Shown piece by piece: positions 41,800 through 52,700 of a stretch of DNA of 64,000 nucleotides; within the stretch, counting starts at the first letter, position 1; each line of letters begins with the position of its first letter. The notes beneath the pieces were generated by a model that had not been told where the DNA came from, ran no database searches, and was given only the letters and a program-made list of their open reading frames with translations. This DNA comes from Tetracladium setigerum (Eukaryota; Ascomycota; Leotiomycetes; Helotiales). The DNA is taken from positions 3,348,001-3,412,000 of the forward strand of contig PZJY01000003.1 of assembly GCA_031472005.1 (NCBI GenBank), read 5' to 3'. Position numbers and translations under genes: made by a program.

Positions 41800-43295
41800 T
41801 TCGGCTGTATTTGCTGCAAATAAATATTGAAATAAGTGTGATGGCGTTTATTTGTGCTTGTTGAAGTGATGTTCGAAGTATTCATGAAATCAAAAGCATC
41901 GAGTGCGAGGTGCAGTCATTTATCATTGTTGTAATTCCCATTGGAATTCAAATTAGGCTCGCAAACCAAGAAGAACCCGAGTCTCATGCAAACCTTCGTT
42001 ACCACTTAATCATTGTTTTTGACTTCAGGAGCTTTCCTGATCCCGTTTCGCAAGCCCCAAGTCTGCCAAGACTTATTTTCAACTGACTCATTCGGACGCT
42101 TTTTGATATATATAAGGTGAAGCAAGGGGCTTAAAGTTTAGGTAAAACAGTCTCGGTCTGAACAAACGAGTGCCAGTTATTCATGGCTTTTTCCCTTCGG
42201 ATGAATGGGCGGTCCGCAAGAAGTTTGGGTTGGGGGAATTGATTTTAAAATAGTGGTTTCTTGTTGTCTACGGGTGTTTTGATTGACAATCCTGTACGGC
42301 GGAAGTCGAGAGCGCTGGCTGACGGATAATAATTAGTAAGGTAAGCTTGAACTTTTTTGTTGCACGTTGTACTTTCTTCACTCAATGACCACAGGTGGCA
42401 CAGCATTTTCACGGCATGCAAGTCGACTCTTGAGCCTCTTTCTGAGTGTCGTGCAGCAGAAGATGCTTGCTTGGTAAGTTCGAAATATAGTATTTTGTTA
42501 CACGTCGCAACTTTCTGCAGAAAACGGCCTATGGACGAAGATCAACAGCCTGGGCCAAGGGAGCTTTCTTATGTAAGCGGGAGCTAATAATCTATTGGTG
42601 GATGTGTATGAGTGTATCCTCTGTTCTGATATGGCCACGTCGCCGTCGCACAATAGAGGGGACGAGGCCTCCACCGACAACCACGACACCACAACAGCTT
42701 CATCGAATGCGCTTGTCTCCCGTTGGCTCTGCGATAATATTGCAATCGTAGGTTCGTAGCCAGCACCACGGACAGGTGGGAGTTCGACTTTGCTGGCTGA
42801 CGACTAGATGCAATTATTCGTACGACCAAAGGAATAAGAGCACAGTGGATGGCTTATCAAAATTGAGCCGCTATGATACTGCCATCTCAAAGCCAAGACT
42901 AGACCTTAATATTAGGTAAGCGAGAGAAGCAAGGCTCTAATTAGTGGGCTTGCGAATTAGCTTACTCCTGGTTTCCTCCCAGCCTGGTTCAAGCCACTAT
43001 CCAAGCCTCCAGAAGATTTTCACGATATCTCACACTGCAAAATAATTCCCAACAAAAGATCAAATGCACAAAATCGTGCTTTGGGTTTGTTTGTGCGATA
43101 AATTGTATTTGTCGTTGATTTTGTGTATAACTGATTTGGCCACCGCGCCACGCAAGCTCTTCATTCATTTTAACCAGAAATAAAAGCACAATATACACCG
43201 AAGGCTACCCCTGCGCAGAAAACCCGTGAGATTAAAACTGATATGGGAATCCCCGCGCTCAAATATCATCCAAGTATTCGAAATTCCCAGGCCGC
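41800..43295. other. Intergenic before the cluster, no gene seen
   Basis: About 1.5 kb. Holds the LysM promoter on the left. Short frames at 42357-42829 on both strands have no recognisable content. Cluster genes start at 43296. Confidence 0.5.
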
Positions 43296-46200
43296 TCAAT
43301 CTCGAAACCAGCCTTTGATCCACCCGTCCAAAGAAGAATTCATCAATGGCCTCAATCCTCGCAGAGACTCGCTCAGCTTCAAAGTCTCCGTCGTATCCAA
43401 CTTGATAGCCTTTCCCGCTCCATCATCGCTAAGAAGACTTTCGTAGAAATCTAAAAGCTTGATTCCAGGATTCTTGGTGAGCGCTTCACCTCCAACTTCC
43501 GACACGGAATTATCAGCTACTTGCTCGCTCGATTCTCTCAATAACTTGCACCACTCTCTAAACGAAACCACTTTCACTTCTCTCCCATTCTCAGCAACGA
43601 GTTCGAGGTTCTCCTTGACAGTCGGCAACAGAAGTTTCCAACTCGTCGGCAAAGGATGTGTTGGGTGAAAGATTTTCATCTGGCTCCCTTCAAGTTCCAG
43701 AGCAAGCTCAACCAAAATCTCAACGAGATGATCAATAGGAACCCAATCAATCTCATCGTCACCCAATCCGAGCGTTTCTGGTAGAGCACCAAGGAATCTC
43801 GAACTCAGCACCAAACTTGGGAACCACTCGCTTCGACTCCACCCTCGAGGATTCTCGGCCGTACCCGCAATCTGGCCAACTCTCGCTGCACCAGTAGGTA
43901 TGTGGAGTTTCTGGGAGGCGTAGTCGAGAAGCCGTTCGGAGATGTACTTGCTCTCGCCATAACCCATTGGTGCCGGAGTAGAAAGATCAGTGAGGATGGT
44001 TTCAGGGATCGGAGTAGAGTTTCCGCTGAAATTTCCTACGGAGCTAATCGAAGAAATGAAAAATATTGACGGAGAGAGAGTGGCATTTGAAGCGAAGGAT
44101 ATTAGTGACAGGACACCATCGAGACTTGGTTTGAAAGATTGGAGGGTTTTGTTGAAATTTACTGGCCAGGCGTTATGAATTATTCGGGTGACTGTTGAAG
44201 CAAGTTTATCGTAGATTTCTTTATCCAATCCAAACTCTGGCTTGGTGAGGTCTGCTGTTAGGAATATAACTCGTGAAGGCGGGAAGGTGGTTGAGAGACC
44301 ACGCTCAATGTTTCGTTCTCGTTGAACGGATTCTGAGTTGCTTGATCGGTTCAGGCAGTATATGGTGATAAACTCTGACTTGAGAAGTGTTTGGAGAATA
44401 AATGATCCAACTGCTCCTGTCGAGCCGGTAAGGAGGACAACCTCTGATTTGGATGGCAATTGTGATTTTGGCAAAACACCATTCGTCTTTAGCACAGCAA
44501 TGTTATCGATCTCGGTTTCATAACCCTGCAATACTGTCGCAATATTAGAAACTCTTATATCTTTCGAGTCCAGTGTTGAATCCTGATCTGTTAAATTGGA
44601 CGTGGTGATTCCACGCGCCAGGAGCTCAACAGAAGGTTTGGCGTAGATGTACGCAGGAGTGATTGACCGAATCCCGAGCGCAGCGATGATTCCACGCCTC
44701 AACTGCAAAACTTGCAACGAGTCCATTCCAAGAGAGAAGAAATCAACATTGTCTTCGAAGTTCTTCCACTCGGTAACCCGTTCGACGACTTTGCGAATGA
44801 TCCTTCCCACGGAGCTTTTGTCAGAGATGTCAAAATCTTCAAGTTGGGTCTCGATGGTTTCCAGTTCCGTCTCCAAATATAACTTGTCTAACTGCTTTTC
44901 ATACAAATTCAAAGTTGCTTGTCGTTGAACTGTTCCTTTGGGTGCTCGCAAGAACGGTAAAGCGGGGTCTGCTAGTAAAATCTTTGATTTCGAGACTCGA
45001 GCGTGAGCAGGACATTGGGTATTGGCTTCATGAACAACTGGCCAGATTCTCTCAATAAGTTCTAGTTGCTGATTAGGGGAAAGAACGTCATCTTTAATGA
45101 GTTCAACCAAAAGAGATGCTTCGAACCGCTGATGGCCAACGACAAGCGCAGACTTCACCTCGGGATGCTTGGAGAGTTCATGCTCAAACGTCACAGGGTT
45201 CGTCTTTTCTCCGTTGAGAAAAACAATCACATCGTCAATCCGGGCTTTATGCCGCCAGAGTCCAGGTCTCGTCGGATGTGCGGAGAATAGATCTCGCGTT
45301 TCGTACTCTTGGAGCTCTGGAAAATGTGTGAAAATGCTCTGGAACTTTTCTTTCTCTGGTGTGCGGACAATTACCAGTTCGTAAAGATCGTTAAGTCTGT
45401 GACGGAATTCTCCATTGGCCACATCGTGGATCGAGATGTAACTCCACTCACTGAGACTAAAGTCCCCCTCAGGTCGAATTAGAGGGAACATGGCGCATTC
45501 GCTAGATCCCATAACTTGGTATAGTGGCAATTTCGACGATACAATATCGCCGGTATTTTGTGGAATAGCACCTCCAGTGAAGTAGAGATACTTGGTTTTC
45601 GAGGCCACGAATTCCAGAGCGGTGGGATCCTTCCCCAATTCATCAATCAGCACTGGGGGCAAGAACGCCCAGTCTACTTTGGTATGACCTAAAGCCTCGA
45701 GGAATCCAGCTGTTGTAGGAGGGGCAGATGGGAGAGGATATATTGGAATGCAGTCGTGGAAAGAAGGTATGATCAGAGAGAATCCGATTCCGACAACCTG
45801 ACGGAGAATTCGTTAGCTCTGGCGTTTATTTGCACTATCTTGGAATTCTGAAGATGTTGTGAAGAAAGCGATGCCTGGGGATCACTTACGTGGAAAGAAG
45901 GAAAAACTGAAAAGAAACTTCCAGACTGAAAGTTGGCGTTCAAATCGATGAATCCTTTCTGGGCGGGGAGAGATGTGATGTTGGCTACACAGGTAGTGAA
46001 CATGTTTGTGTACACCAAAGGTTTTGGAATTCCTATCATCATTAATTCGAGAACGTAATCAATACGTTTGGAACAAACCTGTTGAGCCCGAGGTGTGCAA
46101 AACAAAGATTGGGTCGTTCTTTGCATCTTCATACTTGGGGTTGTAGGGATACGCGGGAGTATCACTCCCAACAAGTAATTCTTCGACACTTGGAATCCAA

Positions 46201-46688
46201 AGCCTCTTCAATGGCATATCTTCCATTATTATGGAAACACAAGGAAGTTCTGGATCGGTGGTGATCAGAACTTTACAATCAAGGCGATTTAGGAGAGCAA
46301 CATGCGCTGCTTTGCTGTTTCTTGGAGAAGGCAAAAATGTCTACTGTTGTCAGAAAGTGAACGATTTTTCTAGAGTAATGATGGAACCTACTTTGTAACC
46401 AGCCTTGATACCAGCAAGGACAATAATAGTGCAACGTAGGTCATTAGATCCAAGGTATGCAATAGTTTCGAAATTCTGGCTCCTGCCCAAGGATTTTTCC
46501 AGAATCCAGGCCACTTTGTCAACGGCTTCTGCAACTTCAAGGTGGGTTGCGGAGCGAAATCCTTGCGCATAGGAGGTTGGTGAAATGGGAAATTTTGCCC
46601 AGACTCCTTTAGGATCTAATTTGGCTCGGTTGTCCAGGATGACTGGAAGGAGTTGCTCATTATCGGTATGACGACTGATGGAACCCAT
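43296..46688 (-). CDS. NRPS-like A-T-R enzyme (adenylation, carrier, thioester reductase)
   Basis: Carboxylic-acid-reductase-like enzyme: activates an acid with ATP, loads it on a phosphopantetheine carrier and releases it by NAD(P)H reduction as aldehyde or alcohol. Four exons: 46688-46392, 46340-46079, 46032-45890 and 45797-43296, 1,067 residues, no frame break. Adenylation domain (about 1-540): LHTSGSTGIPKPLVYTN (spans an intron), MGSSECAMFPL, RIDDVIVFLNGEK and KGTVQRQ. Carrier (about 560-635): DFFSLGMDSLQ, with the pantetheine serine near 590. Reductase (about 690-1060): LLTGSTGAVGSFIL and YGESKYISE, the Rossmann and YxxxK motifs. There is no condensation domain. It transcribes away from the FSH hydrolase start region, on the same strand. 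Substrate is presumably the neighbouring PKS product. Confidence 0.93.
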
Positions 46689-47422
46689 GATGTTTGAGGG
46701 TATGGATAGCTGGTTCGTTTTCTTGTTGTTGTATTGACTAATACAGGTTTGTATATCGATGAAGATGTGCTTGCTTTTGGGTTTTTGGGGGGACTTTATG
46801 GTGTTATATTCCAACGGGTAACATGCAGGAATTGTAAAATGGTACTTCCACCACACCTTCTATGTTCCATCGCCATTGGCGGCTTTCTGTACCCACTTAC
46901 TTCTGCGACACCAATTTTGTTCCCTGTTAAAAATATCCAAAGGCTACCGGACGTCGCGGCGTTGATATATTCAGCCAGCCGCCAAAATTCAGCTTTCCCC
47001 TTTGGTGTGCATGCCAAGTTCGGATACTCCTCTAGGCAAGATCATTTGTAGTTCTTTATCCGGTAACTTTTAACACCATCCAATTGTTTAGACATCCTCT
47101 GTTGCCCGAGGGGCGCGCGGCGGTGCGGGTGATCTTCGGCCAGCTCTCTTGCAAGGAGAAGTTGTTTAGACATCCAAATATTATGATGAAGTCTCAAAAA
47201 TGCACACAGTCATATTGTTCCTTTCCGTCTTCTTATTGTCCTTAAAAATGATACTTTTGCTCTGTTGAACTGATCGACAAACTTATTTAGGGCCGTTTGA
47301 TTCTAAGAATTAAATCTGGTGATATGCTTCAAACTTGTCAGGAATGGTTGGTGCTCATTTATTTAATGAGGATACAAGAATCTAAAGTTGCAAAAGTTCA
47401 AGGAACGGGAATATTATAAAGT
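46689..47422. other. Cluster intergenic: A-T-R promoter and hydrolase 3' end
   Basis: Both flanking genes are on minus, so this holds the A-T-R promoter and the 3' UTR of the hydrolase. No binding site recognised and no gene seen. Confidence 0.5.
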
Positions 47423-48283
47423 CTAATTTACGCCAACTGATGCCAAAGTAACCACAAACTCGAAGAGGTTAGCACTTTTATCGAGATCCTCCTGCTTGCG
47501 TGGTAATTCATGCCCTCCTTCAAACACCATGACTTCCGCCATTTCTGATCCACAAAGCTTGACCAAGTTGCGTCCATGCCCAGCAAATTGATCATTTTCC
47601 CCAATAAAATGGAGAGTTGGTATGGAGATACGTGAAGAACAAAACTCTGCCTGAAACCCAAATATTCTGGCAGCACCATCTACGATCGGTTTATCAACAC
47701 CCAGATAATCTTCGGAGGAGCAACCAGAGTCCAAAGCCGAGGAATTGATTCCGTTCAGGAAATATACCAGTTCTTCTTCCTGCTTCCTGACCTCCATTGT
47801 CACATCCTTTCCAATATCTTCAGATGGCGAGAAAACCATGACACCGTTAAAGAATATGGCCACTTTGAAAAGAGGATTCCTGTCATTCCGTCTCGCATCT
47901 TCCTCGTTGGCGAGGAGCAAACTCGCCGCTACGGCAGCACCTTCGGAAAACCCAATGACACCATCGTATGGCCCATCTTCTTCGATAACAGACATCAGAA
48001 AGTCGTGGACATCTTGAACGTTTTGCGTTTCGTATTGTGAGTACCATGCAAGATATGGTGCCGAGAAAAGGTTTGAGATGCCAGGCGCAGGAGGACAGTC
48101 AAATTGGGCATCGAGGAAGTCGAAAGTATGATGCGATGCCAGTCTTGAAGACAACGAAGCTGAAGAGGATTAGGTTAACACTCCATCGCGCGATATTTTG
48201 TCTAAGGTCCGCCTCGACGTACCTAGTTGACGCTCGAAAATATCTGAATTCGTCCCTCTCCCATGTAAACAGAGAAAACGCAT
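47423..48283 (-). CDS. FSH-family serine hydrolase (LovG-like, putative trans-thioesterase)
   Basis: Small alpha/beta hydrolase of the FSH1 family; members in PKS clusters, with LovG as the known case, release chains from highly reducing synthases. Two exons, 48283-48223 and 48159-47423, give 265 residues. The start MRFLCLHGRGTNSDIFERQL is the family signature. The nucleophile is in GVIGFSEGAAVAASLL (GxSxG), the acid in HFIGENDQF and the histidine in FEGGHELPRK. A further ATG at 48388 would add 35 unrelated residues and is not favoured. The intron is 63 nt. It lies between the A-T-R gene (same strand) and the PKS (divergent), 1.5 kb from the PKS start. The release role is inferred from context. 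Confidence 0.93.
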
Positions 48284-49789
48284 TTTGGGCCGGATTACAA
48301 GAATTTCAGTATCGTCAAGGTACAAAGCGCTGGTGATTTCTTGTGGACAAGTGAAATAGGAGTCGATAGGAGGATGGTCTGGGACCACGGAGTATCGAGG
48401 GAATCATGAGTACAGTACAACAACAAATCTTCACCCCATTGTGCAATCGCATCATATCCCAAATACCACTCTCCAGCCTCTCAGCTTTCAAAGCTTATCT
48501 TTTCGGACACGCCGCTCAAGAATTGAAACCAGAAATCCGGACAACTTCCACAAATTCCCGACTCATCCGGTGATGGAGAATACGAGACCCAATTAACCGT
48601 TTGAATGCTGCTTTGTGAGAGTATACCATTGTAGGGTGGGGTAATTGCAAAGTGCTAGAAAAATGTATGGCGGCGTCCAACAGTCCAAATCTATCCTGCA
48701 TCACGTCGTTCAAAGGAGGCTGCACTTTCATGTATAAACAGAGTCATCTGAAGTGTGTTTGGTGGGGTATATCGAGGGACTTCGTAATCCAGCCAACCAT
48801 TCAGGGGCATACGCATATGCTGGATCCGACTGTGGGGTTTCCAAAATGAGATATGCGAAGAAAATGGAAAAGATTAGAACCACTGAGAGTTCGATGTAGT
48901 ATATTCGATTTATAAGGCTGAATCGGTGTGGGTGTGTTGTCATTCTGGCACTGCCGGCTGGTTAGGCCGTTGTGGGCGCGGCGCCTGATAAACGATTCGT
49001 GAACGGTGATGCCGCGTTAGAGCCAAGCTACTCCAGAGTTACATTGCATCGCTGGACCTTCAGTGGTTCGCAGGATTCAAACCACGACTGGCTCAGCATC
49101 CTTTAATGACTGGCTTGGCTGGGTCGTCCGCCAGCCACAAACAGAGTTGTTATCTAAATTCAGAAAACTTCTACGGATTCTTCTATTTTGATATGTTAGA
49201 GTAGGAAACCATTTGCTCCTAAACACTCGCTTATTTCCGGACTCTAGACTTCTTGCAAAGTCCTCAGCTAATAAGATCGCCCAGGATTCAGGTTTGCGGG
49301 TCCACCAAGCAACAGAGAACTTCACAAATGCACGGAGCCCCGTTTGGAGTACCCAATAGCTAATAATTAATGGATTATCCAGTCGTTTCATTTTACACGG
49401 ACCAGCCTTTGGGCTGAGACAAAAGGCTGGCTGGTCTCAACCTTATCTTGACCACTTAAAGTGGATAGTTGACATATGCAAAAAGGATGTATGAGCGATG
49501 AACACAGTATGTTGCTATCAAATAAGTAGAAATGAGAGAAAACAACGCGTTTTGTGGATATGGAAAAATTTGGATATGCCTCAGCAAGCCACAATATCTC
49601 AAGAAAAGCAGATAACAAGTTGACGACCTTGTCTTCGATTTTCCCTAAGCAAAATGATTTCATCAATACCTTTATCAACAAACGCAACTGCCCATCAACA
49701 CTCTTTAGTACATCTAACATCAACAGCATCTACTTTTCCAAACTTTACTGCTCCTTTTCTCCTTCGATATCATCATACCTCTCGTAAAT
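48284..49789. other. Divergent intergenic region between hydrolase and PKS, with one candidate gene
   Basis: Contains the promoters of both genes, and a candidate small membrane protein at 48516-48943 on minus. The last 80 bases before the PKS ATG are C/T-rich, as usual for a fungal leader. No TATA or regulator site identified with confidence. Confidence 0.5.
48516..48943 (-). CDS. Candidate small single-pass membrane protein in the PKS cluster (probable 1-nt sequencing gap)
   Basis: Not recognised. The first frame, ATG 48943, gives MTTHPHRFSLINRI, a transmembrane helix IELSVVLIFSIFFAYLIL, and a luminal-type part ending DDSVYT at a stop near 48729. The second frame begins MKVQPPLNDVMQDRFGLLDA at 48731 and runs to 48516. 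One extra T in the TTT of the coding strand just before (complement of AAA near 48736-48738) would fuse them to 142 residues. Both parts look like real protein. A membrane-anchored accessory enzyme is possible; no catalytic motif (such as the HxxHC of UstYa-like oxidases) is seen. Confidence 0.4.
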
Positions 49790-52700
49790 ATGGGCTCCAT
49801 ACAGACACCGGAGTCAGAATTGGTTGACATCGCCGTAATTGGTCTTGCCTGTCGTTTCCCTGGCGGTGCATCAAATGAATCAAAATTCTGGGAAATGCTA
49901 AAAGGAAGAAATTGTATGTACTTGGAAGCTTTCATGTAGATTCCAAAGGCTAATAATTATTTCACTAGCCGCATATTCAGAAGTCCCATCTGATCGTTAC
50001 AACATCAACGCATTTCACCATATCTCGGCCGATAAACTCAACACTCTTAGGCCTCGAGGAGGACACTTTCTGAACGAAGATGTTACAGCTTTCGATGCTC
50101 CATTTTTCAATATCACTGCTCAGGAAGCAAAAGCCATGGATCCCACCGCGAGAATGCTCCTCGAAGTGGCGTATGAAGCACTTGAAAATGCCGGATTACC
50201 TGTCGAAAGTCTTGTAGGGAGTGATACAAGTTGCTATGTTGGTTGTTTCACGAGAGACTTCCATGAAATGTTAATGAGAGACGCAGAGACTGCGCCGATG
50301 TATGCTGGTACAGGAACTGGATTTTCTCTGTTATCAAATCGCATCTCATGGTTTTACGACTTTCATGGTCCAAGTCTGACCTTGGATACGGCGTGCTCCT
50401 CTAGCCTTGTCGGACTGCATCTTGCATGTCAAGGAATTCGGTCAGGGGAATCGAAGGTTGCTGTTGTTAGTGGTGCAAACCTGATTCTTGGTCCGGATTT
50501 GGCGATGTGGCTTTCTAATTTGCAAATGCTCTCTCCGAGTGGGCTTTCAAAGTCGTTTTCAGAAGGCGCAGATGGTTATGGAAGAGGAGAGGGAATTGCC
50601 ACATTGATCTTGAAGTCACTTCCTGATGCTATCCGAGATGGCGATACGATTCGCAGCGTTATCCGTGGGAGCGGTGTTAACCAAGATGGACACACATCCG
50701 GTATCACCCTTCCAAGTAGCGATGCCCAAGCAAATTTGATCAAGTCTACTTATCGATCGGCCGGGTTGGATTACTCCGAAACTCCATACTTTGAAGCACA
50801 TGTAAGTCTTTCTTGCATGAGTTCATAGAAAATAAGTTGACCTGAACCCAAGGGCACCGGAACCGCAGCAGGCGATCCTTTAGAACTTGCTGCCGTAGCA
50901 AAGACCGTCAGCCAAGGTCGACAAGCTGGAAATGAGTTACTTGTTGGCTCTGTAAAATCAAATGTGAATAAAACACCCAGGACGCTAATTACCTTCATGG
51001 CTAATCACTTTTTCACAGATTGGCCACCTGGAAGGAGCTGCTGGACTGGCTGGGGTTATCAAATGCATTTTGATGCTGGAAAACGATGCGATACTACCAA
51101 ACATCCACTTCGACAAGCCAAGTCCCGTATTCCATTCACGAATTGGAAGATTCGTATTCCAACGGAACTATTGCCATGGCCAACTAATTCCATAAGAAGA
51201 GTCAGTGTCAACTCTTTTGGATATGGTGGAACCAACGCACATGTTATTATCGACGGACCCAACAGCCACCGACCAGAACAAAGAGTACAGCAAAATCTCA
51301 GAATCGCTGAAGTTGGACACATAATTTCCAAAAGGCAACGTCTTTTTGTCTTTAGTGCTCATGATGAAGCAGCGCTGAAGCGCGTGCAAATTCAATACCA
51401 AGAGCATCTTTCAACACTCGACCCTGAAATTGAGGAAGATACTTATCTTGACAACTTAGCCTTCACTTTGGCAGAGAGACGCTCCCACCATAATTGGAAA
51501 GTTTGTGTTTTATCATCAACCATCAAAGAACTTCAGGACAACATATCTTCCTCGGCACTCAAACCCATCAGATCATCCGACAAGCCTCGTATTGCCTTCG
51601 TCTTCACGGGGCAGGGAGCGCAATGGGCAAGAATGGGATTGGAACTCATGGTCTATCCTGTTTTCAAGGAGAGTTTGTTGGCTGCCGAATCCTACTTAAA
51701 AGATCTTGGCAGTGAATGGTCGGTCATGGAAGAATTTGAGCGAGGGAGGATTCTTCAAGGATCCAACTCGCTCAGTTTAGTCAGCCATTATGCTCTATTC
51801 TTCAGGTTGCCATTGTTGACTTACTAAAATCTTGGAACGTCAACGCAACAGGAGTTGTAGGCCACTCAAGTGGTGAGATTGCTGCTGCATATTGCTACGG
51901 CGCTATTTCCAGGGAAGCTGCATGGCAGATCTCATACTGGAGGGGAAAGATCTGCTCGGAACTGAGTGTCGACACTCCTGGATTAAAAGGTGCCATGTTT
52001 GCAGCTGGACTGTCTAGTATGGCCGCCCAAGAGTACATTGATGGTATAACTCAAGGGAAAATTGTGGTTGCTTGTGTGAACTCCCCTCCTCAGTTACCAT
52101 TTCCGGAGACGAAGCTGGAATCGACGAATTACACAAAAAACTCAAGACTGACTCTGTTTTCTGCCGAAAGTTGAAGGTCCAAAACGCCTACCATTCTCAT
52201 CACATGGAACTCATTGCAGACAAATATCTGGAAAAGCTCTCCAACATCAAAACTAATGTCTCAAAACCAACCCAATCCATCAAAATGGTCTCGAGTGTTA
52301 CCCAAAAGCCCGTGATCTTCTCTGATCTTGGTGGTGAGTATTGGGTGAAGAACATGGTATCTCCAGTAATGTTTTCAACTGCTGTCCAGGCTTTACTACA
52401 GGACACCACTCAAAGGCGACGTCGCCTCCGAAAAGGAGAAGCTAATTTCGATTTCATCATTGAGATTGGGCCACATGCAGCATTAAAAGGCCCTTTGAGG
52501 CAGATTACACAGGAACAAGACATCCAAGGAATCACCTACCACTCCATTCTCATGCGGGGGGCAGATTCCACCAAAACCGCGATCGAAACTGCAGGAACAC
52601 TATTCATCCAGGGCGCATCTGTCTCCATTCCCGACGTCAATCTCACACAAACTACCCAGAGAAGTCTCGTAGATCTGCCTTCTTATCCATGGAATCACGC

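Noticed and set aside
49069..49095. Possible tRNA B-box (GGTTTGAATCC on minus)
   Set aside because: The flanking bases do not form a T-arm stem and no A-box or acceptor stem fits at the right distance.
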